DNA of 64,000 bases from Candidatus Hebobacterum abditum (GTDB taxonomy: Bacteria; Armatimonadota; Hebobacteria; Hebobacterales; Hebobacteraceae). Positions within the stretch are counted from its first letter, which is position 1. The number at the start of each line of letters is the position of its first letter. The stretch is taken from positions 62,001 to 126,000 of the forward strand of contig JALGXW010000003.1 of assembly GCA_029821875.1 (NCBI GenBank), in the 5' to 3' direction. This document shows positions 31,823 through 40,465 of this stretch, in pieces. The notes under the pieces are model-generated. The model did no database searches. It worked only from the letters and a program-made list of their open reading frames with translations, and was not told the origin of the DNA. Both the position numbers and the translations under genes were made by a program.

Positions 31823-31850
31823 AGTCTACCAGTCCGGCCTCCGTTGTCAA
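31823..31850 (-). promoter_or_regulatory. Promoter of the tRNA-Gly/tRNA-Cys pair
   Basis: On the minus strand a perfect TTGACA (31850-31845), a 16-bp spacer and TAGACT (31828-31823) lie 20 bp before tRNA-Gly. A second TTGACA follows at about 31819-31814. It overlaps the 3' end region of the large secreted protein gene on the same strand. Confidence 0.6.
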
Positions 31851-31867
31851 GACGCGGCTGGCCCGAC

Positions 31868-34800
31868 CTAGAAACGAATCTCCAACCTCCGCCGCCGCGT
31901 CATGGAATCTTCGTCGGCCGCAACTTCCACAGCGTAGAGTCCGGTCTCAGGTGCGAGGCCATACAGAGCGGCCGCCAGCGCGTTGGCATCTCCCGCAGCG
32001 ACGATCTCCGGGATCGGAAGAACGTATTCCCCGCTGCCCTGCACGGTGGCCATTGGACTGCCGTTGAAGTAGAGCGTGCCCGCACCGTGCAGATCGACCC
32101 GGGCGTAGTAGGGAACATGCCAGGTGCCCGCGCGCGGCAGTTCGAAGGGCAGATTATACCAGCCGACTCCCCACACCTCCGCGAGCTTGCTTCCTTGTTC
32201 CCGCCAAGGCCCGAGTCGGATCAGGTGCCACCCCTGCTTGTCAGCGCCGAGCGCAGCGTAGCCCGAAGCTTCTCCTGCGAGGCCGACGCACACCTCCCAG
32301 TCCGCGAGCTTCTTCTCGCCTGACTCGGTGATGATGCTGACATAGGGCAGTTGCGCCAGTTCATCGGTGATACCCGACAGGCCGCCGTACCGCGGCAGGA
32401 CGTGCACTACCAGTTCCACATCGTTCTGCTCGGGACTCAGGAAAGCAGAGATGTCGGCTCGTCGCTCGATCCCTTCGCCTGCGAGCTCCGGCACGAACTG
32501 GTCGTTCACCGCCACCAGCGTGGGGTACCTGGAACCGCGGAGAACCATCTCGGCGGGTCCTGGGTAGTCGAAGTGGCAGCGGAGGCGTGCGAATGCGCCT
32601 GTTAGGAGGCCCACTCCCTCGGGCGGCTCCGCGATGGCGTCGAAGGCGGCGCACTCTCCTCCGTCCGCTTCGGCGTCCGGCATGAACGGGCCTCGGTCGA
32701 ACCGCGCGTAGAGATATGGCGGCCCCCCGAGTATTGCCCTGCCGAGCTTGTCCCAGAAGGAAGTCGCCTGGCGCTCCTCCGAGAAGGGCCGCGTGTTGAT
32801 CCCGAAGTCCAGAAACCGGGCCGGCGGAGTGTAATCGAACTCAACGGGCTCCCCGTCGACAATGACAGCTGAGGGCCGCTGGGACAAAGCAGCAGTCAGG
32901 CGAACCGTGCCCGCCGCACACTCGAGCGTCGCCTTGAGTGACTGCTCGTCGGAGGTCGCATCCCAGACATGCGCCGCGCCGACGACGGTGATGATACCGG
33001 TCTCGCCGGTGATCGTGTGGGCGGAGGCCGCCCGCTGGCGAGAAAGGACCGCTATCTCGATCTCATCCACGAGAATGTACTGATCGCTGGCGGCATGGAA
33101 GTAGTCGAGGGTGAGCGTTTTGGTGCTCGCATCCCAACTCTGACGAGCCGTCTTGCCGGTCACCAGAGGCGGGCCGGGGAGGCGGATCGCGATCTCACCG
33201 GGCGTGTCTTCCTCCCCGTACAACACCAGCAGAACGCGTCCGCCGACTGAGTGCAGGGCAGCGACCTCCGAGGTGCAGTAGCGGACCAGTCCCCTGCCCA
33301 CCGGCAGGCTCAGAGGGAGGACCTTGGCGCCTTTGGCCGGCAGGTGAATCGCGCCCGCCTGCGGGATGCTGATTCGCTCCTCTCCCTCGGGCTCCAGCAG
33401 GGCCAGACGAACCTGGCGGGGGTCCGTGCCGGACTCGTTCCAGAGGAAAAGGAAGGCCTGATCGTCGCCGTAGCGGACAAGGGAACCCACTCCAGGGGTA
33501 TCCACCTCGACGACTCCCTCCGCGGGGGCAGCTCGGGCGAGCGCCGCACCGAACGTGTGAAGGAAGCTGCCCAAGAGCATTGCCTCAGCGTATCCCGCCG
33601 TTGAGGCCCCTGCCGGGTCGATCATCCCTCCACCGCGCGCCTCTTCCGGCGTGCACACCCGCTGCACGTCCAACCCCGGGGCGAAGTCTGAGAACACAAG
33701 GGCCCCGGCGCCGTTCGCGAGGGCCACTCGCGCCAGATCTGCGCTCTGACGAGCGGCGACGGTCGACATATAGCGCCCACCCATTGCGGTGATCGCGCTC
33801 GGGCCTGCTTCCTCGCGTGCTAGCGTCTGGAGCTTGGCCGCCAACGCCTCGCAGTCCACTGGCTGGTAGAGACTCAGCGTGTCCAGGAGGTCGGCAAGAG
33901 GTTGCGTGACGTTGTTCCGTGCAGCGACAGCATTGGCGGTCACCACAGGGGCGACGACGTCGGCTGACCTGATCGACGAAAGGAGCTGCGACAGCGCACC
34001 AGCACCGATGTCGCCACCCGGGGCCGGAATGGGGCGAGCGACAACATAGGCGACAGGCCCTGCGTTCGCGAGCTCATACTCTCTGACGAGTGCCAGCACG
34101 ACCTTCAACCACTGAGCTACGGCCTTCTCCCGCTCCCGAAACGAGGTCGCGGCGATGACCCAGCCCGGCACGCCGCCCGCTTCCCATTCCTCGCCTGCGA
34201 ACGGGCCGATACTCAGCTGGACCCACAGCCCCGTCTCCTTGCACAGGTCGAGGAAGGCACGCAGGTGAGCCAGATCGGGGGGGGCCGGGGTCGGTTGGTG
34301 GTAGGACCACGGAATCGTCACGCCAACCGTATTGAGGCCCGAGGCCTTCAGCAAGTCAAGCCTTCGCTTCCAGCTCTTCTGCGGGAGTCGCGCGTAGTCG
34401 ATTTCCCCGCCCAGAAGGAGCACATCAGTCCCATTCAAGACGAAGCAGCGCTCCTCGAAGCGGGCCACATCTGGCGCCGGGAAGGTCGGCTTCAGGGCCA
34501 TGGTGGGGAGCGGCGGCTCTGGGAACTCCAGCGGCCCGATGCCCGCTGCCGACAGCACTACAGCGATCGGCCGCTCAAGGCAGCCCTTGAGACCGTCGCC
34601 ATCGTCGTCGCACACGGAGGTCGTCAGGATGAACCGGGTGCCGACGAGCGGCCGGATCTGGTTCAACTCAGACCAAGGTATTGACAGCTCGTATATCAGT
34701 CGGCTGCCCTCCCCTTCCTCCGTCGTGGCAGCGAGGGCGCGACCAACTGTCCTGACCTCGCCCGCGAGATGACTCGGCTCCGCCCGCCAGACAAGCGTCG

Positions 34801-35221
34801 CTGCCTTGAGCAGGGCCACCACGAACTGGTTTACCTCGTCGGCGTCCTCGCCGACCAGTGCGACGACGATGCTGTCGCCACGGTCTATCTCGGCCACCGA
34901 GCGGACGCGCACGAGTTTGTCGTCCCTCACCTCCACGGCGATGTACAGCGACTGGTGGTCCCAGGCAAGGCGGACATCCGCCGACACATCCTCGGGTCCG
35001 CCATACTCCTCGAACTCGGCTGAGGACGGATGCCAGTCCCCGGGGTCCGCCATCACGATCTGCGGGAGCGGCGGCCAGTCATCGAGTCGGCTGTCCAGAA
35101 CCGGGCTGAAAGCCACTCGGGGGCAGTCGACCACGTCGGCAGCACCCTCGCTGCAGGCGAGAGCCGCGAGGCCTATGACAAGGACTGCCAGCAGGCAGCT
35201 AACCGAGTGCAGACGTGCCAT
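31868..35221 (-). CDS. Secreted CBM9-like/GH35-like protein, probable pseudoenzyme
   Basis: A 1117-aa exported protein. The signal peptide (residues 1-22, possibly lipoprotein at AC) is followed by a CBM9/DOMON-like beta-sandwich (about 30-215: SPVLDSRLDDWPPL, ADVRLAWDHQSLYIAVEVRDD). A TIM-barrel related to GH35 follows (about 245-590: CFVLNGTDVLLLGGEIDYARLPQKSWKRRLDLLKASGLNTVGVTIPWSYHQP, LCKETGLWVQLSIGPFAGEEWEAGGVPGWV), then C-terminal beta domains with a jelly-roll end. The segment where GH35 has QVENEYG reads YVVARPIPAPG, so the acid/base Glu is absent. ATG 35221 has GGAGGAG 9 bp upstream (GTG 35230 sits on that site). It may bind galactosides rather than cut them. Confidence 0.8.
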   Translation of the reverse strand: MARLHSVSCLLAVLVIGLAALACSEGAADVVDCPRVAFSPVLDSRLDDWPPLPQIVMADPGDWHPSSAEFEEYGGPEDVSADVRLAWDHQSLYIAVEVRDDKLVRVRSVAEIDRGDSIVVALVGEDADEVNQFVVALLKAATLVWRAEPSHLAGEVRTVGRALAATTEEGEGSRLIYELSIPWSELNQIRPLVGTRFILTTSVCDDDGDGLKGCLERPIAVVLSAAGIGPLEFPEPPLPTMALKPTFPAPDVARFEERCFVLNGTDVLLLGGEIDYARLPQKSWKRRLDLLKASGLNTVGVTIPWSYHQPTPAPPDLAHLRAFLDLCKETGLWVQLSIGPFAGEEWEAGGVPGWVIAATSFREREKAVAQWLKVVLALVREYELANAGPVAYVVARPIPAPGGDIGAGALSQLLSSIRSADVVAPVVTANAVAARNNVTQPLADLLDTLSLYQPVDCEALAAKLQTLAREEAGPSAITAMGGRYMSTVAARQSADLARVALANGAGALVFSDFAPGLDVQRVCTPEEARGGGMIDPAGASTAGYAEAMLLGSFLHTFGAALARAAPAEGVVEVDTPGVGSLVRYGDDQAFLFLWNESGTDPRQVRLALLEPEGEERISIPQAGAIHLPAKGAKVLPLSLPVGRGLVRYCTSEVAALHSVGGRVLLVLYGEEDTPGEIAIRLPGPPLVTGKTARQSWDASTKTLTLDYFHAASDQYILVDEIEIAVLSRQRAASAHTITGETGIITVVGAAHVWDATSDEQSLKATLECAAGTVRLTAALSQRPSAVIVDGEPVEFDYTPPARFLDFGINTRPFSEERQATSFWDKLGRAILGGPPYLYARFDRGPFMPDAEADGGECAAFDAIAEPPEGVGLLTGAFARLRCHFDYPGPAEMVLRGSRYPTLVAVNDQFVPELAGEGIERRADISAFLSPEQNDVELVVHVLPRYGGLSGITDELAQLPYVSIITESGEKKLADWEVCVGLAGEASGYAALGADKQGWHLIRLGPWREQGSKLAEVWGVGWYNLPFELPRAGTWHVPYYARVDLHGAGTLYFNGSPMATVQGSGEYVLPIPEIVAAGDANALAAALYGLAPETGLYAVEVAADEDSMTRRRRLEIRF

Positions 35222-35522
35222 CGAGATCACTCCTCCCCTAGCCCTGATGGTGCCTTCTCGTTCTGCGATGGCCGGGCAGTTCCTGTGGCCTCCGCGCAGG
35301 TGGCGGGCGAGGAAGAAGGAGGCCTCACCCAGACACAGAAGTTAGACACCTAGTTTGAGTGGCAGTTGTATCGGGTATTCCCTACCTTGGTTACACCGCG
35401 GGCTTCGAGCCCGGCTAGGGCGTTCGTCGTGCCCGCAGTGTGGGGGCAATGTTCCAGCGTATCCGGCGGGAGTGCGCGTGACTGGCCCACCAGTATCTTC
35501 TGCTCTTGGAGGCACCGTCGAA

Positions 35523-35846
35523 ATGGCAGTCTGTCGCAAATGCAACACGGCCAACGAAGAAGGTCTTACTCGCTGTAGCTCGTGCAACGCGATCCTGCCG
35601 GTGAAGTTGGGCAGCAAGTCTGAGGTCCGCTACGAGAGAGTGCGGCGCAAGGCCGAGCTCGTCGGGGCCAACTGCCCGAAGTGCGAGACCGTCAACCCCT
35701 ACACCAGGTTCAAGTGCAAGTCATGCGGGGCCACGCTGGCTGCCCCGCAGACCCGCGGCATTGCCTGGGCCAGAGTGTGGGCATACGTCGGCCTTGCCGC
35801 GGCGGCTCTCGCCGCCATCGCCGTGATGGCCTTGCGGTCAACCTAG
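35523..35846 (+). CDS. Double zinc-ribbon protein with C-terminal membrane anchor
   Basis: A 107-aa protein with two Cys4 ribbons: CRKC...CSSC (residues 4-24) and CPKC...CKSC (about 50-70), a basic linker (EVRYERVRRKAE) and a hydrophobic C-terminal helix (VWAYVGLAAAALAAIAVMAL). The ribbons should lie in the cytoplasm, tail-anchored to the membrane. Such proteins are often scaffold or stress-linked. No function is known. ATG 35523 has GGAGG about 10 bp upstream. An upstream frame extending to 35355 contains another Cys pair (CPQC) but no start signal. Confidence 0.75.
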   Translation: MAVCRKCNTANEEGLTRCSSCNAILPVKLGSKSEVRYERVRRKAELVGANCPKCETVNPYTRFKCKSCGATLAAPQTRGIAWARVWAYVGLAAAALAAIAVMALRST

Positions 35847-36022
35847 GCACTGGCGTACCTGCTATAGCCGCCCGAGGGCAGTGCCGGGCCGCTCCCCCTT
35901 ACTCCCTGCACCTCACTTGGCCGAGCGGCACATCGCCTGTGGGAAGGGGCGTCCCCGCCACGAGGCGAAGGTGCCGTTGCTGAGCACACTGCCGCCTCGA
36001 CGTTGACGCAGGAGGACAGAAG

Positions 36023-36454
36023 ATGGAGGTCGTTCCTGGTGGGCACGTCGCCGAGGTAATAGCTCTTAGGCTCGACCAGGGCGAAGACGTCTTTGCATCG
36101 ATCGAGAGGGTGGCCCGCGAGCATGAGACCCACACGGGTGTGGTCATCTCCGGAATCGGAACTCTGGACCGGGCGCGCTTGCACTACATCACGCACACGG
36201 GCTACCCCTCCAGGAACGAGTTCGTCGAGTACGAGGGGCCCATCGAGCTGCTGAGCATCGACGGTATCATCGCCGACTTCACTCCACACCTGCATACCTG
36301 CATCTCGATCAAGGACCGGACGTACATGGGGCACCTCGAGCCCGGCTGCCGTGTGCTGTACCTGGCAGAGATAGCGATCGCGAGGATCGAGGGCATTCGC
36401 CTGGCCCGGCGCAAGAACCCGGAGACGGGCATAGACCAGCTGCAGCCGGACTAG
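36023..36454 (+). CDS. PPC (DUF296) domain protein
   Basis: A 143-aa stand-alone PPC/DUF296 domain: an N-terminal strand, VIALRLDQGEDVFASIERVAREHETHTGVVISGIGTLDRARLHYIT, FVEYEGPIELLSIDGIIAD, and HLHTCISIKDRTYMGHLEPGCRVLYLAEIAI with conserved His residues for a trimer-interface metal. In plants the domain drives AHL protein assembly. In bacteria it is a small trimeric protein of uncertain role, with DNA binding often assumed but without a DNA-binding hook here. GGAGGACAGAAG precedes ATG 36023. It is followed by a Gfo/Idh/MocA gene 41 bp away. Confidence 0.88.
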   Translation: MEVVPGGHVAEVIALRLDQGEDVFASIERVAREHETHTGVVISGIGTLDRARLHYITHTGYPSRNEFVEYEGPIELLSIDGIIADFTPHLHTCISIKDRTYMGHLEPGCRVLYLAEIAIARIEGIRLARRKNPETGIDQLQPD

Positions 36455-36495
36455 GCCGGCTCGCGCGCGGCCGGTGTGCGGCCGAGGAGGGCTCT

Positions 36496-37626
36496 GTGGC
36501 ACACCTGCGCTTCGGAATCATCGGGGCCGGGAACGTCGGGGTCGGCACGTCACGCGGGGACAGCTTCATACGAGCTCTGGCGAACTCCGAAGATGCCGTC
36601 GTCTCGGCAGTCTACGACATTCGGCCCGAGAACGCGGAGAGGGCCGCGAGGTCTGCCAGCGCCCAGTCCTTCGCCGAGTTCGAGCCCTTCCTCGACTGCG
36701 GCCTGGACGCCGTCGTCATCTGCTCGCCGATCGCCTTTCATGCGGAACAGTCCGCGGCGGCGCTCGAACGGAACCTCCACGTCCTTTCCGAGGTGCCGGC
36801 CGTGCATTCGACCGAAGCGGCCAGGCAACTCGTGTCCGCGGCCACTCGCAGCAGCGCCCACTACATGCTCGCCGAGAACTACTGTTATCTGGACGAGGTC
36901 GAACTGGTTCGCCGCCTCGCCCAGGACGGCCGCTTCGGCGAGATCTACTTCGCCGAGGGCGAGTATGTCCACGACTGCCGCGACCTGTGGGCCGACGACG
37001 AGGGCAGGCCCACATGGCGCGGGCAGGGGGGAAACACCATCGGCCCGGGCGTCTACTGCACTCACAGCCTCGGACCTCTGCTGTTCATCCTGGAGGATCG
37101 TGTCGCTCACGTGTGTGCTCTCGCGAATGAGACGTCCACCGTGGCCGAAGGAAGACGAGGTTCGTTCAACTTCATCATGCTCATGCAGACCGCAGGCGGC
37201 CGCACACTGAGAGTCAGGGTCGACACTGTCTCCCCCAGGCCGCATCAGGCCGCCTACTACAGCGTGCAGGGGACGGCCGGCGCGTACGAGAGCTGGCGGG
37301 GCCTGGGAGACAAGCCGAAGATCTGGCTCTCCGACGAGCACGAGGAGTCGCACTGCTTCGAGAGCGCGGCCTGGCATCCCTTGATGGACTACGCCGAGCA
37401 GTACATCCCGGAGCGGCTGGCCGTCGGCGATGAGGCCCGCGCTGGCGGGCACGGCACGAGTGAGTACTGGATGCTGCGGGACTTCATTGGCGCTATCAAG
37501 CGGGACGAGCCGCCGCCCATCGACCTGCATCGCGGGCTCGACTGCACGCTGCCTGGGATCAGCGCCGTCGAGTCGGCCTCCGCCGGCGGACAGCTGGTGA
37601 GCGTGCCCGACCCGCGGCGGATGTGA
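36496..37626 (+). CDS. Gfo/Idh/MocA family oxidoreductase
   Basis: A 376-aa NAD(P)-dependent dehydrogenase-like protein: Rossmann start FGIIGAGNVGVGTSRGDS, then VVICSPIAFHAEQSAAALERNLHVLSEVPAV. The usual EKP motif reads EVP: the conserved Lys is Val, which in some members goes with loss of dehydrogenase activity or altered substrates. The C-terminal alpha/beta domain is intact (NTIGPGVYCTHSLGPLL). GTG 36496 has GAGGAG ahead. It overlaps the next gene by 4 bp (GTGA), so the two are co-translated. Confidence 0.85.
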   Translation: MAHLRFGIIGAGNVGVGTSRGDSFIRALANSEDAVVSAVYDIRPENAERAARSASAQSFAEFEPFLDCGLDAVVICSPIAFHAEQSAAALERNLHVLSEVPAVHSTEAARQLVSAATRSSAHYMLAENYCYLDEVELVRRLAQDGRFGEIYFAEGEYVHDCRDLWADDEGRPTWRGQGGNTIGPGVYCTHSLGPLLFILEDRVAHVCALANETSTVAEGRRGSFNFIMLMQTAGGRTLRVRVDTVSPRPHQAAYYSVQGTAGAYESWRGLGDKPKIWLSDEHEESHCFESAAWHPLMDYAEQYIPERLAVGDEARAGGHGTSEYWMLRDFIGAIKRDEPPPIDLHRGLDCTLPGISAVESASAGGQLVSVPDPRRM

Positions 37627-38534
37627 CCGTGCGAGAACGCACTCTCGCGATCGCCGCCGCCCTGGCCTGCGTGTATTTCGGCTCGAGCGTGTGGTCGGCT
37701 TCCGGGCCCACCCGCGTGTTCGATTCGGAAAGGGCCTACCGCGACCTGGTGCGCCAGTGCGACTTCGGCCCCCGCGTGCCGAGCACTCCGGCCCATGCCG
37801 AGTGCGCCCAATGGCTGACTCAGACCCTCTACTCGTGCGCCGACTCGGTCTCCCAGCAGGCATTCGTGGCCCAGGTGGCCGGCAGGGAACTGCCCCTGAC
37901 CAACATCATCGCAACCTTCAACCCCGGCGGCGAGCGCCATGTCCTGCTCTGCGCCCACTGGGACAGCCGCCCGGTCGCCGACCGCGACCCAGATCCGGCC
38001 AACCGCGGGGAACCCATCCTGGGTGCCAACGACGGGGCCTCGGGCGTGGCCGTGCTACTCGAGATCGCCCGCGCGTTGAAGCGCGAGCCGCCGAAGCGCC
38101 GAGTCACGATCGTGCTCTTCGATGGCGAGGACTATGGTCTCGCATGGCAGGATATGTGCCTGGGTTCGCGGCACTTCGCGCAAGAGTACGCGGGGCCGAA
38201 GGTGGATTGGGCAGTGCTCCTCGACATGGTCGGAGACCGCGACCTCCGTCTTGCTCCTGAGAAGGCATCCCAGCAGAAGGCGCCCGAAGTCGTGGAGAGG
38301 ATCTGGTCGGCGGCAGAGAGCGTCGGCGCCGAAGCCTTCGTGCGCGGCCGCGGCCCCGCCGTGTACGACGATCACGTGTGGCTGCTTCGCCGTGGCATTC
38401 CGTGCATCGATGTCATCGACTTCGAGTACACGTACTGGCACACTCTCCAGGACACCCCGGACAAGTGCTCTCCTGAATCGCTGGGCCAGGTCGGCCGAAC
38501 GCTCCTCGCTGCTCTGGAGACTGACGGGATCTAG
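37623..38534 (+). CDS. M28-family metallopeptidase / glutaminyl cyclase-like
   Basis: A 303-aa protein with an N-terminal signal or membrane segment (LAIAAALACVYFGSSVWSA) and an M28-type di- or mono-zinc catalytic domain. Zn ligand motifs are CAHWDSRP (His-Asp), GANDGASGVAV (Asp), DGEDYG (Glu), LLDMVGD (Asp) and YWHTLQDTPDKCS (His-Asp). The motif order and the ...RPVADRDPDP... loop resemble bacterial glutaminyl-peptide cyclotransferases, which convert N-terminal Gln to pyroglutamate, more than aminopeptidases. It acts in the periplasm or outside. GTG 37623 overlaps the dehydrogenase stop. The 3' end converges on an MDR gene 26 bp away. Confidence 0.88.
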   Translation: MTVRERTLAIAAALACVYFGSSVWSASGPTRVFDSERAYRDLVRQCDFGPRVPSTPAHAECAQWLTQTLYSCADSVSQQAFVAQVAGRELPLTNIIATFNPGGERHVLLCAHWDSRPVADRDPDPANRGEPILGANDGASGVAVLLEIARALKREPPKRRVTIVLFDGEDYGLAWQDMCLGSRHFAQEYAGPKVDWAVLLDMVGDRDLRLAPEKASQQKAPEVVERIWSAAESVGAEAFVRGRGPAVYDDHVWLLRRGIPCIDVIDFEYTYWHTLQDTPDKCSPESLGQVGRTLLAALETDGI

Positions 38535-38560
38535 CCGCGACGGCCTGTCCCGCGACGAGT

Positions 38561-39571
38561 TCAGTCGGTCCAGTCGAGAATGTACCCCAGCGCCCATTCC
38601 GGGTGGTCCCGAAGATCTCTGTACACATCAGGTGCTGCTTCGGGCTTCGCCACACCCGAGAGCAGCGGCTCGAGGGCGAGCTCCCTCCTCCAGATCATGT
38701 CGAGTATGATCTCGGCATTCCTCTCGCTGGAGTGCTTGACAAACGGGTTGCGCGCGGCGGAGATAGAGCCGCCATGCGCGCCTTTCAGCGTGATGTTCGG
38801 GCTGGCCCGGTGCACGGCACGCAGCAGTGGGGCGACATCCGCCTCGTGGCTGCCGCGGGGCGTCCCGAGCAGTATCACCTCGCCGTTCTGGGCGGCCATC
38901 TCGGGCGCCTGCAGCGCCACGGCAGCCGAGCCCGTCGCCTCGACCACGACCTCTGCGCCGCGGTCCTGCGTGACCTTCTTCACCGCGGCGACCGCATCTT
39001 CTGCCGACGCGTCGGCAGCGAGGTCCATGCCGCACCTTCTGGCGACGTCGACTCGTTCGCGGATCCGATCGATGGCGATGACGCGGCAGCCCTGTGCCTT
39101 GAAGAGCTGGGCCGCGAGGTTGCCGATCAGGCCTTGACCAAGGACAACCACGTAGTCGCCCAACTCGGCCGATGATGCCCGGAGGGCGACCATAGAGATG
39201 AGCGCGATGTGCGTCCACACCGCCCATTTCGGGTCGACGTTCTCGGGGACCACGGCGCGCACCATGCCGACGTCGGCCACCGAGTGGCTGGCATGGGGAG
39301 CTGGTGTGAGCACCGTATCCCCAACCGAGTAGTCGGCGACGTCGTTCCCAGCGGCCACCACTGCACCGACGGCGCAGTAACCGAGCTGCTGCGGGAAGTG
39401 GAACCAGGAGGACTCTACTCCCGAAACGCAGTCGAGTTCAGTGCCCGGGCTGATGATCGAGTACTGCGTCTTCGTGAGGACCTGATCCGGCCCAAGTGCG
39501 CCTTCGTCGATTTCAAACTCCTGCAGTTGGACCGTGTCCTTCTCAACGGCATACACAGCTCTCGCCTTCAT
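38561..39571 (-). CDS. Zinc-type MDR alcohol dehydrogenase-like protein
   Basis: A 336-aa medium-chain dehydrogenase: an N-terminal GroES-like part with SPGTELDCVSG and GYCAVGAVVAAGNDVADYSVGDTV, and a Rossmann part with VVLGQGLIGNLAAQLFKAQGCRVIAID. Both the catalytic-zinc Cys/His set and the structural-zinc Cys cluster look incomplete compared with sorbitol dehydrogenases, as in the bi-domain oxidoreductases used with Gfo/Idh/MocA partners. GGAGGAGG precedes ATG 39571. It is the last gene of a minus-strand unit with the formamidase, FG-GAP and TPR genes. Confidence 0.87.
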   Translation of the reverse strand: MKARAVYAVEKDTVQLQEFEIDEGALGPDQVLTKTQYSIISPGTELDCVSGVESSWFHFPQQLGYCAVGAVVAAGNDVADYSVGDTVLTPAPHASHSVADVGMVRAVVPENVDPKWAVWTHIALISMVALRASSAELGDYVVVLGQGLIGNLAAQLFKAQGCRVIAIDRIRERVDVARRCGMDLAADASAEDAVAAVKKVTQDRGAEVVVEATGSAAVALQAPEMAAQNGEVILLGTPRGSHEADVAPLLRAVHRASPNITLKGAHGGSISAARNPFVKHSSERNAEIILDMIWRRELALEPLLSGVAKPEAAPDVYRDLRDHPEWALGYILDWTD

Positions 39572-39604
39572 TCTCCTCCTCCGTCTATAGCATGTCACCC
39601 GCGA

Positions 39605-40465
39605 TCAGAAGGGCCAATGGTCCGGCATGGCCTGCTTCGGGATGACCGCGCGGCACGTCTTCTGAGGGTTGACGATCTGGGAGATCCGAACATCCCCCGC
39701 CGTCGAAAGCAGGCGGCGGCCGTCCACCTCCGACAACCCCGTGAGCTTCGAGAGAAGCTTTGACATTGCCTCCACCGCTCCCCAGGCAGCATCGCCCACC
39801 GTGTCGCCATGGGCGAAGACCATGAGCTCCTCCCCTCGCACGAGGTAGACGCTCGGCCACAGCGGGGCGCGGACTCGGCGCACGGTCAGCGTCACCTCCG
39901 CCTCGCACTCGATGCCGGTGCCGCAGCACTCGCTGTCCCCTTGAAGCGCGTGCACATCCCCGACGGCCAGCATTGCTCCAGGCACGGCCACCGGGAGATA
40001 GACGGTGGCCCCAGCACAGACGTCGGTCGTGTCGAGGTTGCCTCCGCAGTCGCTCGGCGTGGTCATCGGCACAGGATCACCGGGCGGCGCGGCGCCGATC
40101 ACACCCACGATCGGGCGAACGGGCAGCTTCAGACCCCACGGGTAAGTCGCGACGCCATCAGCGATGTCGATGGTGGCGAACTCCGAGCCTTTCTCTCCCC
40201 CGGCGATGAAGCCCCAATCGCCGGCCTTGACATCATGTATGGTCACTGCAATCGCCTCCCCCGGCTGGCTGCCTTCGACTGCAATGGGCCCTGTAGATGG
40301 GTTGGGGGCCGGCGCGCCGGGCCGCATGACTCCGTCCCTGCCAACGAACCCACCGTGACAGTCGAGGGTCTCGACGACGACTGTCTCGCCGTCGCCGATC
40401 TCATAGGCCGGGGGATTGCTCTTGCTCAACTCAGTCACGAACCTGTCTCGCGTCAGGCGTCTCAT
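39605..40465 (-). CDS. Acetamidase/formamidase family protein
   Basis: A 286-aa amidohydrolase of the FmdA/AmdA family, which hydrolyses short amides such as formamide to acid plus ammonia. Motifs: CHGGFVGRDGV, NPSTGPIAVEGSQPGEAIAVTIHDVK, IVGVIGAAPPGDPVPMTTPSDCGGNLDTTDVCAGATVYLPVAVPGAMLAVGDVHALQGDSECCGTGIE, where the Asp/Glu/His of GDVHA..GDSE are the metal and catalytic residues. ATG 40465 overlaps the FG-GAP gene stop by 4 bp, so it is translationally coupled. The frame extends to 40612 but inside the upstream gene. Confidence 0.9.
   Translation of the reverse strand: MRRLTRDRFVTELSKSNPPAYEIGDGETVVVETLDCHGGFVGRDGVMRPGAPAPNPSTGPIAVEGSQPGEAIAVTIHDVKAGDWGFIAGGEKGSEFATIDIADGVATYPWGLKLPVRPIVGVIGAAPPGDPVPMTTPSDCGGNLDTTDVCAGATVYLPVAVPGAMLAVGDVHALQGDSECCGTGIECEAEVTLTVRRVRAPLWPSVYLVRGEELMVFAHGDTVGDAAWGAVEAMSKLLSKLTGLSEVDGRRLLSTAGDVRISQIVNPQKTCRAVIPKQAMPDHWPF

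Noticed and set aside
31868-35221. Calling the large secreted protein a beta-galactosidase
   Set aside because: The GH35 acid/base segment is missing, so a catalytic name would mislead.
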